From assembly GCF_040110915.1 (NCBI RefSeq), contig NZ_CP157793.1:3422939-3486938 (forward strand): a stretch of DNA of 64,000 bases, written 5' to 3'. Shown here one piece after another: positions 40,080-49,012 of this stretch. The position numbers and the translations under genes are program-made. The notes beneath the pieces are model-generated. The model worked only from the letters and a program-made list of their open reading frames with translations. It was not told where the DNA came from and ran no database searches. How positions within the stretch are numbered: the stretch's first letter is position 1; every line of letters begins with the position of its first letter. This stretch comes from Stappia sp. (GTDB lineage: Bacteria; Pseudomonadota; Alphaproteobacteria; Rhizobiales; Stappiaceae).

Positions 40080-41534
40080 TCAATGCCGGAACCGCAATCC
40101 GGCCTCGATCTGGTTTTCGCTGTAGCCCGCGCCCTGCGACGACGACAGGAACCGGCGGAACGTATAGCGCCCCGTCAAGGCGACATTGCGGGTGACCGCC
40201 CATGTCAGCCCGGCGGTGGCGTTGGCCTCGTCCTCGGTCAGCACGATGCCGGTGTAGTCGCGGCGCGAGTACCCGATCCCGAGCTCGCCGGCGAGCGCAT
40301 CGGAAAACCCGTGCGCCAGCCGCAGATCGCCGGAATAGATGACCGAGCCGGGCGTTCCGTTGAGTGTCGACGGCGCCAGCGCGGTCGACAGGGTGCCGGT
40401 GACGGTGGTCAGCCGCGTCGGCGACCACACCAGCGACCCGTCGACGGTCAGACCCTCGAGCTTCGCAAGACGCCGGTCGTCGAGCGTTTCGCTGCGCCAC
40501 CCCAGGCCGATGTCGCCGCTGATCTTGCCGCCGTTGTCGAAGGCCACGCCGGCGCGCAGCTCGTAGCCGCTGGAGTTGCGGTCGGCGCACAGCGTCAGGT
40601 CGCGGCACTGCTCGAAGTAGTGGCGCTTGAACAGGCTGCCTTCCGCGAAGGGCTGGAGGCTCGCCCCCGTCTGGGCGTCGAGACGCAGCGTCGCGGTATA
40701 GAGCGCATTGTCGCGCTCCCGGCTCGTGCCCGTGTTATCGCCGCCCGAGTAGACCGTGGAATCCACCCGCCCGCGCAGTTCCGCGCTGACCAGGCCGAGC
40801 GACCGGCGCAAGCCCAGAGACCCGCCGAGTTCGTGAATGTCCCGCCCCTCGTTGACCGCTTCCGCCGACCCGCGATCCTCCAGCGTCAGCGCGTAGCGCG
40901 CGGTCGTTTCCAGTTCGGTCCGCTCGCTGAGATCGAATTGCAGCCGGGCATCGGCGTTCATCGTCGGATCAGCGTCCAGATCGCTGTCGGGATAGCCGGT
41001 GTAGCTGCCCCGGAAGTTGAAGCCGAAACTGTGGCGCGACCAGTCGGACTGCAGCCTGAGCGCCGGCGCGATGCGATAGAGCGAGCCCGAAGATCCGCCC
41101 GCCGAGCCCGCAACATTGTCGCTCCAGCCGAGCGTCGTGATGAGTTCGGGGTAGAGCAGGAACGAGCCTGCGCGCAGGCCCTGTGGCGCGTCGCGGCGCG
41201 TCTCGCCGTCGTAGACCTCCAGATCGAGCGTCCCGCCGCCGCCGTTCGGCGCGCGCCGCTGCACGGCCCGGAGGCGTTCGGAAAAGGGCTGAAGCGGACG
41301 GACGCGACCGACCTCGGCCAGCGGCTCGATCCGCTCGCCGGCATCGCCGACCGGAACGCGGGCGGTGTCCGCGCCGCGCAGGCCCTCGGCGGTCTCGGCG
41401 TCCTCCGCGTCCTGCGGATCGAGCGGCGCGCGCACGCCGCCGGCCTCGAACCCGCCGCGCAGGTCGACGTCCTGCGCCTGAACCACAGGCACAGCCAGCA
41501 CGGAAGCGAGAAGAAAGACGGCCAAGCGTGACAT
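40080..41534 (-). CDS. Outer-membrane beta-barrel protein
   Basis: A 484-residue exported protein. The signal peptide is RLAVFLLASVLAVPVVQAQ from the ATG at 41534; an upstream TTG is less likely. About 130 residues of Arg/Glu-rich linker follow. The rest consists of alternating polar/hydrophobic strands typical of barrels, such as YTATLRLDAQTGASLQPFAEG and NVALTGRYTFRRFLSS, and the chain ends IEAGLRFRH with an aromatic residue near the C-terminus. It resembles the BBP2-type (PF10082) barrels of alphaproteobacteria, often linked to exopolysaccharide export. Two Cys in one loop (EQCRDLTLCAD) could form a disulfide. Function otherwise unknown. Divergent from kdsD. Confidence 0.8.
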   Translation of the reverse strand: MSRLAVFLLASVLAVPVVQAQDVDLRGGFEAGGVRAPLDPQDAEDAETAEGLRGADTARVPVGDAGERIEPLAEVGRVRPLQPFSERLRAVQRRAPNGGGGTLDLEVYDGETRRDAPQGLRAGSFLLYPELITTLGWSDNVAGSAGGSSGSLYRIAPALRLQSDWSRHSFGFNFRGSYTGYPDSDLDADPTMNADARLQFDLSERTELETTARYALTLEDRGSAEAVNEGRDIHELGGSLGLRRSLGLVSAELRGRVDSTVYSGGDNTGTSRERDNALYTATLRLDAQTGASLQPFAEGSLFKRHYFEQCRDLTLCADRNSSGYELRAGVAFDNGGKISGDIGLGWRSETLDDRRLAKLEGLTVDGSLVWSPTRLTTVTGTLSTALAPSTLNGTPGSVIYSGDLRLAHGFSDALAGELGIGYSRRDYTGIVLTEDEANATAGLTWAVTRNVALTGRYTFRRFLSSSQGAGYSENQIEAGLRFRH

Positions 41535-41754
41535 GAACGACAACCGGTCAGGGGCGGCGGCGCACGGGCCTCCGCAATCGAAGCGATCATGATTTGTTAA
41601 GGTTAATGGAGCGTTGACGCCGCCGACCGCCTTTGCGCGCCGGCCGCACCCGTCGGAGCGCCGGAGCGCAAGGCTCGGCCGGGTTGCCGCACGGTCGGAA
41701 TGGGTCTAAAAGGACGGCTTGATTTCAGAATTTCCACGCTCGGAGCATTGCAGA

Positions 41755-42756
41755 ATGAGTGCGCCTTCGTCAGAGACGGACCGGTCCGCGGTGTCTTCGC
41801 CACGCCTGTCGGCGCTGCGCACGATCGACACCGGCGTGGCCGGGCTGCGCAGCCTGCGCGATGCCCTGGCCAACGGCCTGTCGGAGCCTTTCGCGCGCGC
41901 GGTCGAGACGATCGCCGCGGCGAGCGGCCGGGTGATCGTCACGGGCGTGGGCAAGAGCGGTCATGTCGGCGCCAAGATCGCCGCGACGCTCGCCTCCACC
42001 GGCACGCCGGCCTCCTTCGTGCACGCCACCGAAGCGAACCACGGCGATCTCGGCATGATCACCGACCGGGACGTGGTGCTTGCGCTCTCCTGGTCCGGCG
42101 AAACGCAGGAACTGGCGGCCACCATCGCCTACACGCGGCGTTTCAAGGTTCCCCTCGTCGCCCTCACCTCGCGCGCGGACAGCGCGCTCGGGACGGCGGC
42201 CGACATCGTGCTCGCCCTGCCGCGCGCCCAGGAAGCCTGCCCGCACGGGCTTGCGCCCACGACCTCCACGCTGCTGCAGATGGCGCTTGGCGACGCGCTG
42301 GCGATCACCCTGCTGGAAGCCCGCGGGTTCACCGCCCAGGACTTCAGGACGTTCCACCCCGGCGGGCGCCTCGGCGCGAGCCTGCTGCGCGCCCGCGACA
42401 TCATGCACACCGGCGAGAAACTGCCGCTCGCGACCGCGGGCACGCTGATGCGCGACGCCATCGTGCTGATCACCCAGAAGGGCTTCGGCGTTCTCGGCAT
42501 CGTCGACGAGGGCGGACGGCTGATCGGCATCATCACCGACGGCGACCTGCGCCGTCATCTGTCGAGCGATTTCCTCGACAAGACCGCGGAGCAGGTGATG
42601 ACCCGCGATCCCCGCCGCATCCAGGGCGACCTGCTGCTGGCGGCGGCGATGGAGTTCATCAACCGCTCGTCGATCACCTCGGTCTTCGTGGTCGAGGACG
42701 ACCGGCCGGTCGGCATCATCCACCTGCACGATCTGCTGCGCCACGGCGTCGCGTGA
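41755..42756 (+). CDS. kdsD: Arabinose-5-phosphate isomerase (KdsD/KpsF)
   Basis: A 333-residue enzyme that makes D-arabinose 5-phosphate from ribulose 5-phosphate, the first step to Kdo for lipopolysaccharide. The N-terminal SIS domain has VIVTGVGKSGHVGAKIAATL, ASFVHATEANHGDLGMI and LSWSGETQEL. The motif FHPGGRLGA precedes two CBS domains (GVLGIVDEGGRLIGIITDGDLRRHL and SVFVVEDDRPVGIIHLHDLLRH). The ATG at 41755 is chosen on family start; a TTG lies 12 codons upstream. It is followed by a 156-base gap with TTAAC-rich sequence, then the motor pair. Confidence 0.94.
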   Translation: MSAPSSETDRSAVSSPRLSALRTIDTGVAGLRSLRDALANGLSEPFARAVETIAAASGRVIVTGVGKSGHVGAKIAATLASTGTPASFVHATEANHGDLGMITDRDVVLALSWSGETQELAATIAYTRRFKVPLVALTSRADSALGTAADIVLALPRAQEACPHGLAPTTSTLLQMALGDALAITLLEARGFTAQDFRTFHPGGRLGASLLRARDIMHTGEKLPLATAGTLMRDAIVLITQKGFGVLGIVDEGGRLIGIITDGDLRRHLSSDFLDKTAEQVMTRDPRRIQGDLLLAAAMEFINRSSITSVFVVEDDRPVGIIHLHDLLRHGVA

Positions 42757-42770
42757 AACGTGCAGGATAG

Positions 42771-42802
42771 TTAACGCCCTGTTTACCTTAACGAATTTTA
42801 AC
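42771..42802. promoter_or_regulatory. TTAAC-rich cluster upstream of the stator genes, possible CtrA sites
   Basis: TTAA-CGCCCTG-TTTAC (42771-42786) is one base off the CtrA pattern TTAA-N7-TTAAC, and a further TTAAC...TTTTAAC (42788-42802) has a 6-base spacing. Located 110-140 bases before the PomA-like gene. Such sequence is rare in this GC-rich window. Candidate only. Confidence 0.35.
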
Positions 42803-42912
42803 CCGGGCCCGACCCCGGGTTCGCGCCGCGCTTAGGGATTGATTAGCCCGGCACGCCCTATCATCGCCTCCGTTCCCGGTCGTCAGGACCAGCTCCGGAG
42901 CATGACAGGACC

Positions 42913-43680
42913 ATGGATCTCAGTTCTATCATCGGCATCATTGCCGCCTTCACCGTTGTCGTGATCGCCATCCTCCTCGGCGGCAACATCACGCAGTTCA
43001 TCGACGTCCCGTCGATGCTGATCGTGCTGGGCGGCGGTTTCGCGGCAACGCTCGTGCGCTTTCCGCTGGCCGGCATCGGCAGCGCCTTCGTGGTCGGCAG
43101 CAAGGTCGCCTTCACCCACAAGAAGGTGAGCCCGCGCGACCTGATCGAGGAAGTCACCAGCCTCGCGGACACGGTGCGCAAGTCCGGCCCGCTCGGTCTG
43201 GAGAATGTCGAGGTCAGCGACCCGAACCTGGCCAAGGGCGTGCAATATATCGCCGACGGCTACGAGGCCAGTTTCATCAAGGACACGATGGAGCGCGAGC
43301 GCGATCTCTACCTGGAGCGGCTTTCGGAAGGAAAGCGCGTGTTCAAGGCGCTCGGCGATTCCGCGCCGGCTTTCGGCATGATCGGCACGCTGGTCGGTCT
43401 GGTGCAGATGCTTGCCACCATGGACGATCCCTCCACCATCGGCCCGTCGATGGCCATCGCGCTGCTGACGACGCTCTATGGCGCGCTGATTTCCAACGTG
43501 GTCTGCCTGCCGCTGGTCGACAAGCTCGATTCCAAGTTCGACGTCGAGGAGGTCAATCAGACCCTCGTCATCGACGGTGTGATGCAGATCCGCGAGAACA
43601 AGAGCCCGGCCCTGATCCGCGACATGCTGGTCGCCTACCTGCCCGAAAAGCAGCGCGCGGAGCTCGCCGAAGCGGCCTGA
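42913..43680 (+). CDS. MotA/TolQ/ExbB-type stator protein, PomA-like
   Basis: A 255-residue inner-membrane protein of the flagellar stator family. Two N-terminal helices (SSIIGIIAAFTVVVIAILLGG and an FIDVPSMLIVLGGGFAATLV segment) and two later ones (APAFGMIGTLVGLVQML, then IGPSMAIALLTTLYGALISNVVCLPL) surround a cytoplasmic loop rich in charged residues (EASFIKDTMERERDLYLERL in parts). Length and the MDLSS start resemble sodium-type PomA rather than the 290-residue MotA normal in Rhizobiales. Paired with a MotB-like gene 58 bases downstream. No other flagellar gene is near, so a second stator set or another ion-driven function is possible. Confidence 0.85.
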   Translation: MDLSSIIGIIAAFTVVVIAILLGGNITQFIDVPSMLIVLGGGFAATLVRFPLAGIGSAFVVGSKVAFTHKKVSPRDLIEEVTSLADTVRKSGPLGLENVEVSDPNLAKGVQYIADGYEASFIKDTMERERDLYLERLSEGKRVFKALGDSAPAFGMIGTLVGLVQMLATMDDPSTIGPSMAIALLTTLYGALISNVVCLPLVDKLDSKFDVEEVNQTLVIDGVMQIRENKSPALIRDMLVAYLPEKQRAELAEAA

Positions 43681-43738
43681 CGGGGCACGCGGCGGACAGG
43701 CACGCGCCGGACGAAGAGGGCGAAAGGACACCAACGTC

Positions 43739-44590
43739 ATGGCCAAGAAGAAGCAAGCTGGCGGCGGCGCCCCGGAGTGGCTGGTCACCTTCGCGGACCT
43801 GATGTCGCTGCTCGTCTGCTTCTTCGTGCTGATCATCTCCTTCTCGATCCAGGACAAGCAGAAGCTTCAGGTCGTGGCCGGCTCGATGCGCGAGGCCTTC
43901 GGCGTGAAGGAACAGTCGCGCCGCACCGGGGTGATCGAGATCGAGGGCATCCCGATCCGCGACTACATGAAGGACATCACCCAGGTGCCGGAGGAACTGG
44001 ATTCCGACTTCTCCGAGGAACGGCACGAAAAGCGGCGCAAGCAGGGCCCGGAGGCCAACACGCACGACACGCGCGAGGCCGACATCGAAAAGCCGCGCCA
44101 GTTCGCCACCGCCGCCGCGTCGCTGCGCCAAGCCTGGCAGGAGATGCCGGACATCACCGAAGTGTCCAACAACATCATTCTGGAAGAGACCGACGAGGGT
44201 CTGAACATCACGCTCGTCGACCAGGACGGACGCTCGATGTTCCCGGAAGGGTCGAAGTACCCGTATGAGATCACCCGGCGGCTGCTGGCCAAGATGGCCC
44301 CGGTGATCGCGCGCATGCCGAACCGCATCGAGATCACCGGCCATACCACATCCGGCGGCGCGGCGATCAACCCGAGCTACACCGCCTGGGAACTGTCCGC
44401 CGACCGGGCCAATGCCGCGCGCCAGATCCTGTCGGAATACGGGATCCCGCCGGAGCGGTTCTACGGCGTCGTCGGCAAGGCGGATACCGAGCCGCTGTTT
44501 CCCAACGACCCCTATCTGGCGGCCAACCGCCGCATCGGCATCCTCCTGATGAACGAGGCGCCGCCGCTGCCGGCCGGCCATAATCCCTGA
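43739..44590 (+). CDS. MotB/PomB-type stator protein with OmpA domain
   Basis: A 283-residue partner of the upstream MotA-type protein. One transmembrane helix (residues 15-37) carries the ion-binding Asp20 in WLVTFADLMSLLVCFFVLI, the position essential in MotB/PomB. A charged linker of about 100 residues follows (RHEKRRKQGPEANTHD). The C-terminal OmpA-like peptidoglycan-binding domain has EITGHTTSGGAAINPSYTAWELSADRANAAR in parts, with ADTEPLFPNDPYLAANRRIGILL. These features are complete, so the pair should work as an ion-driven stator anchored to the wall. Convergent with the NfeD gene. Confidence 0.87.
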   Translation: MAKKKQAGGGAPEWLVTFADLMSLLVCFFVLIISFSIQDKQKLQVVAGSMREAFGVKEQSRRTGVIEIEGIPIRDYMKDITQVPEELDSDFSEERHEKRRKQGPEANTHDTREADIEKPRQFATAAASLRQAWQEMPDITEVSNNIILEETDEGLNITLVDQDGRSMFPEGSKYPYEITRRLLAKMAPVIARMPNRIEITGHTTSGGAAINPSYTAWELSADRANAARQILSEYGIPPERFYGVVGKADTEPLFPNDPYLAANRRIGILLMNEAPPLPAGHNP

Positions 44591-44670
44591 ACCAGTGCCC
44601 GGAGGCGTCCGCCTGACACGGCGCCAACGCGTGCGACCGGGCGGGCCCGCCGGGGACCGGCGTCATGCGA

Positions 44671-45147
44671 TCACCCCCCGGCGGGGGCTTTCGGATCCGG
44701 CGCGACGACGAGCACCGGCCCGTCCAGTCCGTCGACCCGCACCCGCGTTCCGGCCGGACAATCCGGACCGGTCACCCGCCAGATGGTGTCGTCGATGCGA
44801 AGGCGTCCGTCGCCCTGCGCGATCGGCTCGTCCAGAACGAACACCCGCCCGACGAGACGGCTGCCGCGCCGGTTGAGGGACGGATCGCCCTCGCTGTCGG
44901 CGCGCTGACGCATCAGCATGCGCCCGACCAGCAGGCTGGCGAGCGACAGCACCCCGAACAGCACGATTTCCGCCTGCCAGGCGATGTCCACGAAGAGCGC
45001 GAGCGTGCCGACGACCAGCGCGGAGACGCCGAACCACAGGAAGAAGGTTCCCGGCGCCATCACCTCCAGCCCGAGCAGCAGAAGACCGACGATCCACCAG
45101 GTCCAGGGCCCGAGCTCGAGGATGATGCGTTCCACGATGCTCATCAT
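44671..45147 (-). CDS. NfeD-family membrane protein
   Basis: A 158-residue short NfeD protein. The N-terminal half has three to four hydrophobic helices (WTWWIVGLLLLGLEVMAPGTFFLWFG and following), and the C-terminal half is the OB-fold-like NfeD domain (SLNRRGSRLVGRVFVLDEPI, DDTIWRVTGPDCPAGTRVRV). It lacks the N-terminal ClpP-like protease part of long NfeD proteins. Its start overlaps the stop of the stomatin-like gene (ATGATGA), so they are translationally coupled. NfeD proteins associate with SPFH proteins in membrane microdomains. Confidence 0.9.
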   Translation of the reverse strand: MMSIVERIILELGPWTWWIVGLLLLGLEVMAPGTFFLWFGVSALVVGTLALFVDIAWQAEIVLFGVLSLASLLVGRMLMRQRADSEGDPSLNRRGSRLVGRVFVLDEPIAQGDGRLRIDDTIWRVTGPDCPAGTRVRVDGLDGPVLVVAPDPKAPAGG

Positions 45148-46139
45148 GCGCCGTCTCCGCCCTCCCGCGCGCCGGTCTCCGGCACGGTCGGCTTGCGACG
45201 GCGCTGCGGGGTTTCGCCGCCGAAGGCTTCCCTGGCGATCTCCGCGATGCCGGAAAGCGACCCCAGCACGGCGGTCGTCTCGGTCGGCAGGATCAGGAGC
45301 TTCTGGTTCGGCGATCCGGCAAACTGGCCCAGCGCCTCGACATATTTGTTGGCGACGAAATAGTTGATCGCCTGCACGTCACCGGCGTCGATCGCCTCGC
45401 TCACCATGCGGGTGGCATTGGCCTCGGCCTCGGCGGCGCGTTCGCGCGCCTCGGCATCGCGGAAGGCGGCCTCGCGGCGCCCCTCCGCCTCCAGGATCAG
45501 CGACTGCTTCTCGCCTTCCGCCTGCAGGATATCCGCCTGACGCTTGCCCTCGGCCTCCAGGATGGCGGCGCGCTTGTCGCGCTCCGCTTTCATCTGCCGG
45601 CCCATCGCCTCGACGAGGTCGCGCGGCGGGTTGATGTCCTTGATCTCGATGCGCGTCATCTTGATGCCCCAGGGCGCGGCGGCGGCATCCACGACCCTGA
45701 GCAGGCGCGCGTTGATCTCGTCGCGGTTGGACAGGAGTTCGTCGAGATCCATCGAGCCCATGACCGAACGGATGTTGGTCATCGTCAGGTTGAGGATCGC
45801 GTTCTCCAGACCCGCGACCTCATAGGCGGCGCGCGCGGCGTCCAGTACCTGATAGAAGGTCACGCCGTCGGCCATCACCGTGGCGTTGTCGCGGGTGATC
45901 ACCTCCTGCGAGGGAACGTCGAGCACCTGCTCCATCATGTTGATGCGGTGACCGATGCGGTCGACGAAGGGGACGATGAAATTGAGGCCGGGCGACAGCG
46001 TCTTGCGATAGCGGCCGAAGCGCTCGACCGTGAAGGCGAAGCCCTGCGGGACAGTCTTGACCCCGGAGAAGACGACCAGAACGGCCAGGACGAACAGGAC
46101 GACGACGAGGATGTCGAAGCCGACAACTCCCTCCAGCAT
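45144..46139 (-). CDS. SPFH/stomatin-like protein (QmcA type)
   Basis: A 331-residue membrane-scaffold protein. An N-terminal helix (FDILVVVLFVLAVLVVFSGV) is followed by the SPFH domain (VPQGFAFTVERFGRYRKTLSPGLN in parts, FIVPFVDRIGHRINMMEQVLDVP, TRDNATVMADGVTFYQV). The coiled-coil region is Glu/Ala-rich (ILEAEGKRQADILQAEGEKQ). It likely oligomerises and modulates membrane proteases such as FtsH. It is upstream of, and coupled to, the NfeD gene; this pairing matches QmcA-YbbK and supports a common role in membrane quality control. Confidence 0.92.
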   Translation of the reverse strand: MLEGVVGFDILVVVLFVLAVLVVFSGVKTVPQGFAFTVERFGRYRKTLSPGLNFIVPFVDRIGHRINMMEQVLDVPSQEVITRDNATVMADGVTFYQVLDAARAAYEVAGLENAILNLTMTNIRSVMGSMDLDELLSNRDEINARLLRVVDAAAAPWGIKMTRIEIKDINPPRDLVEAMGRQMKAERDKRAAILEAEGKRQADILQAEGEKQSLILEAEGRREAAFRDAEARERAAEAEANATRMVSEAIDAGDVQAINYFVANKYVEALGQFAGSPNQKLLILPTETTAVLGSLSGIAEIAREAFGGETPQRRRKPTVPETGAREGGDGA

Positions 46140-46365
46140 GAGCGCTCTCCCTGTGCGCGGCCGCCCGAAAGGCTCCGCGGTCGCGCCGGACCGGCACGCC
46201 GCCCCGCGCGGCGCCGCTCACCCGGCGATGCGCCAAGAGATGTACGCGCTTGCGCGCCCGGCGCAAGGCTGGAGTTTCAATGTCCGTCCGAAAAGACCGC
46301 AAACATCGTCCGCCGCGCGGCCATGACCGGGGCGTGCGGAGCCGAGCCGGGAGGCTCGGACCGGA

Positions 46366-47460
46366 TCAGATCCAGCCCGACAGTTCCCGCTCCACGATGG
46401 TCCGGATGACGTCCATCCCCGGTTCGCTGTCGTTCAGGCAGGGGATATGCGCGAAATGTTCGCCGCCGTGTTCCTCGAAGATCTCGCCCGCCTCGCCGGC
46501 GATTTCCTCCAGCGTTTCCAGACAGTCGGCGACGAAGCCCGGGTTGACGATCGCCAGCCGCTTGACGCCGGATTCGGCGAGGCTTTCCACGGTCTTGTCG
46601 GTGTAGGGCTGCAGCCATTCCTCGGGCCCGAAGCGGGACTGGAAGGTGATCTTCAGCTTGTCTTCCGGCCAGCCGAGCCGCTCGCGCAGCAGCCGCGTCG
46701 TCTTGTGGCAATGGCAGTGATAGGGATCGCCCTTCTTGAAGTAGGACTGCGGAATGCCGTGATAGGAGGCGACCACGAGTTCCGGCTCGAAGTCGAGCCC
46801 GGCAAGGCTCGTCTCGATGGAGGTCGCCAGCGCGTCGATATAGACGGGATCGTCGTGATAGGGCGGCACGGTCCTGAGCGCCGGCTGCCAGCGCAGCTTG
46901 GTCAGTTCCTGGAACACCACGTCGTTGACGGTCGCGGTCGTGGAGGCCGAATACTGCGGGTAGAGCGGAAACACGAGCAGCCGCTCGCAGCCCTGGTCGC
47001 GCAGATACTCCAGTCGCGAGGGGATCGACGGATTGCCGTAGCGCATCGCCCAGTCGACCACGACCGGCCCATCGTCATCAGCGATCGCCTCGGCGAGCTT
47101 CGCGGCCTGGGAGCGCGTGATCGTGCGCAGCGGCGACTCGTCGAGCTCCTTGTTCCAGATCTCCTCATAGGCCTTGCCCGACTTGGTCGGGCGCGTGTTC
47201 AGCACGATGCCGAAGAGGATCGGGTACCACAGCGCCTTCGGCCATTCGATGACGCGCTTGTCGGTCAGGAACTGCTTGAGATACTTGCGCATGTTGCGGA
47301 AGTCGGTGCCGTCGGGCGTCCCCAGATTGACCAGCAGCACGCCGATCTTTCCGGCTTTCACCTTCGGGTGATCGGCCGGCAGGCGAATGCGGCGCATCTC
47401 CCTGGCGCGGTCCGTCTGATCCTGGGCAGGTTCCTGGTCGATGACGCTCATGCTGTCCAT
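46366..47460 (-). CDS. hemH: Ferrochelatase
   Basis: A 364-residue enzyme that inserts ferrous iron into protoporphyrin IX, the last step of haem synthesis. Visible are IGVLLVNLGTPDGTDF, FPLYPQYSASTTATVND, the catalytic His in SYHGIPQSYFKKGDPYHCHC, and FQSRFGPEEWLQPYTDKT. The C-terminal His/Glu blocks HGGEHFAHIPCLND are complete. The ATG at 47460 is chosen for GGGAG five bases upstream; an internal ATG lies three codons later. There is an N-terminal extension of about 45 polar residues compared with E. coli, common in alphaproteobacteria. A 7-bp hairpin (46341-46358) follows the stop. Confidence 0.95.
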   Translation of the reverse strand: MDSMSVIDQEPAQDQTDRAREMRRIRLPADHPKVKAGKIGVLLVNLGTPDGTDFRNMRKYLKQFLTDKRVIEWPKALWYPILFGIVLNTRPTKSGKAYEEIWNKELDESPLRTITRSQAAKLAEAIADDDGPVVVDWAMRYGNPSIPSRLEYLRDQGCERLLVFPLYPQYSASTTATVNDVVFQELTKLRWQPALRTVPPYHDDPVYIDALATSIETSLAGLDFEPELVVASYHGIPQSYFKKGDPYHCHCHKTTRLLRERLGWPEDKLKITFQSRFGPEEWLQPYTDKTVESLAESGVKRLAIVNPGFVADCLETLEEIAGEAGEIFEEHGGEHFAHIPCLNDSEPGMDVIRTIVERELSGWI

Positions 47461-47713
47461 GGGGCTCCCGATCGCGTTGTCTTGCTCCCGCGCGGCACTT
47501 AAGGCGGCCACGGGCGTTTGTCCACACTCATGCTGTCATACGCAGGCACGGGCGGAAAAGTTTTGTTTCCACCGCGACAAGCTGACACAGCGCGACGGCA
47601 TGGCAAAACAGGATCGCGAAGCGGCGTCGTTAACGCATCCTTGAAGCGATCCTGTCAGAACTCACGAGGTCGAAGATCGCCGCGTCCGCGCGTCCATCGG
47701 GAGGAGTTCGAAC

Positions 47714-48256
47714 ATGGCGCCGCCGCTTGCCCCGCCGTCCCGTTTGCCCACCTCGATCCTGCTGATCGACGACAGCGCCTTCACCCGGCGGCTGGTGCGC
47801 GGCATGCTCCGCTCCATCGGCTACACGCGCATCACCGAGGCGCCGAGCGGGCGCGCCGCCCTGCGCTCTCTCAAGACCCATCCGGTCGACGTGATCCTGC
47901 TCGACTGGCGCATGCCGCAAGGCGGCGGCGCGGAGGTGCTGGCGCGGGTGCGCGCCTCCGACACCCCGCGCACCGCGGTCACGCCGGTGATCATCATGTC
48001 CGCCCATGTGGATATCGCGTTGCTGCAGCAGGCGGCGGAACTCGACGCAAGCTCGGTCATCGTCAAGCCCTTCTCCGTCAGCATCCTGAAATCCCATGTC
48101 GATGCCGCACTCGGACAGGTGGACGCCAAGGCGGCGCCGCTGCTGGAAGCGCGGCGTGCTCCGGCCGCCTCGCCCGCGCAGCCGGAGGCTGAGCCCGCTG
48201 CGCATCCGCGCGCCGCGCCCGGCGAGTTCGACGACACGGAGATCGTCTACCTCTAG
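47714..48256 (+). CDS. Stand-alone response regulator with Ala/Pro-rich tail
   Basis: A 180-residue protein. The receiver (about residues 14-135) has IDDSAFTRR, phosphoacceptor Asp64 in ILLDWRMP, Ser in IIMSAHVD and the conserved Lys in VIVKPFSVSIL. The final 45 residues are Ala/Pro/Glu-rich and low in complexity, ending in an acidic EFDDTEIVYL. The tail has no recognised output domain. GGGAGGAG precedes the ATG. No kinase nearby. It faces a second receiver gene at 48397 across a degenerate repeat. Target unknown. Confidence 0.82.
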   Translation: MAPPLAPPSRLPTSILLIDDSAFTRRLVRGMLRSIGYTRITEAPSGRAALRSLKTHPVDVILLDWRMPQGGGAEVLARVRASDTPRTAVTPVIIMSAHVDIALLQQAAELDASSVIVKPFSVSILKSHVDAALGQVDAKAAPLLEARRAPAASPAQPEAEPAAHPRAAPGEFDDTEIVYL

Positions 48257-48352
48257 AGCAATTTCAGCAAAGGCCGGAGACTCGTGCGCTCGCGAAATTT
48301 CTTGAAGACAAGGACATTAAGCATTTCGAGTGAGTCAGCATTCCCGAGAAAT
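48250..48352. repeat. Degenerate intergenic repeat, Rhizobiales type
   Basis: The segment begins CTAGAGCAATTTCAGCAAA and ends with GAGAAATGCTC, with 8-bp arms AGCATTTC / GAAATGCT in its right part (48319-48354 region). It resembles the AGAGCATTT-type palindromic intergenic repeats common in Rhizobiales. Its AT-richness stands out. Copy number cannot be checked from one window. Confidence 0.45.
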
Positions 48353-48396
48353 GCTCCAGGTCGACCCCCGAGCTGACCGCGCGCCGGGCGGCGTCG

Positions 48397-48846
48397 TCAG
48401 TTCGGCCCGTAGCGCTCCGCCACCTTGAACCAGAACTCGACGATCGTGTGCAGCGCCTCGCTCATGCCCACCAGACTGTCGGCCTTGGTCACAACCGCAT
48501 TCGCCCCGGCCGCATAGGCCCGGCGGATGGTGACCGCGTCGTCCGCCGTGGTGAACACGCAAACGGGAATGGCCCCGAAGACGGCATGTTTGCGCAACCG
48601 TGCGAGAAACTCCGTGCCGCTGAGCACCGGCAGGTTCAGATCGAGGAGAACGAGATCGGGCGGCGCCTCCCCGGCGGCGCTGATCCGCTCGAGTTCGCCA
48701 AGGGCCGCGTGCCCGTTGTCGACGGTGGTGATGGCCACCGGGATCGGCGAGGTCTCGAGCGCCTTCACGATGATGCGCACGTCGTCCGGGTCGTCCTCCA
48801 CCAGGAGGATGGCCGCGCCCTGACCGTCCTGCTCGCCACCCTTCAT
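48397..48846 (-). CDS. Stand-alone response regulator, Rcp1-like
   Basis: A 149-residue receiver without an output domain. Features are VEDDPDDVR, phosphoacceptor Asp69 in LVLLDLNLPVLSGTEFLARL, Thr in VFTTADDAV, and Lys in VVTKADSL. The spaced insertion before the phosphoacceptor (RISAAGEAPPD) and the LDLNLP motif are typical of the Rcp1-like receivers that pair with phytochrome-type or PAS kinases. No kinase is adjacent. Convergent with the receiver at 47714, so the two are not co-transcribed. Confidence 0.85.
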   Translation of the reverse strand: MKGGEQDGQGAAILLVEDDPDDVRIIVKALETSPIPVAITTVDNGHAALGELERISAAGEAPPDLVLLDLNLPVLSGTEFLARLRKHAVFGAIPVCVFTTADDAVTIRRAYAAGANAVVTKADSLVGMSEALHTIVEFWFKVAERYGPN

Positions 48847-49012
48847 GCCGACCGCTCACCCCTCTCGGCATCGCCGCAGTGCCAAAGGATTGGATAGGAC
48901 GGCGAATGGTTACAAAGCAAGAGAAACGTTTCACGGCCCTGGCAGGCGTCCGCAAGGCGCCGAAGGCCAGGTCCCGGGCGGCGACAAGCGAGGGGTCAGA
49001 AGGCGGGACGGC

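Noticed and set aside
40083..41531. 482-residue plus-strand frame
   Set aside because: Antisense to the beta-barrel gene; no signal or domain.
46341..46358. Intrinsic terminator after hemH
   Set aside because: CCGAGCC/GGCTCGG is a stable hairpin but no T-run follows on the minus strand, so I only mention it.
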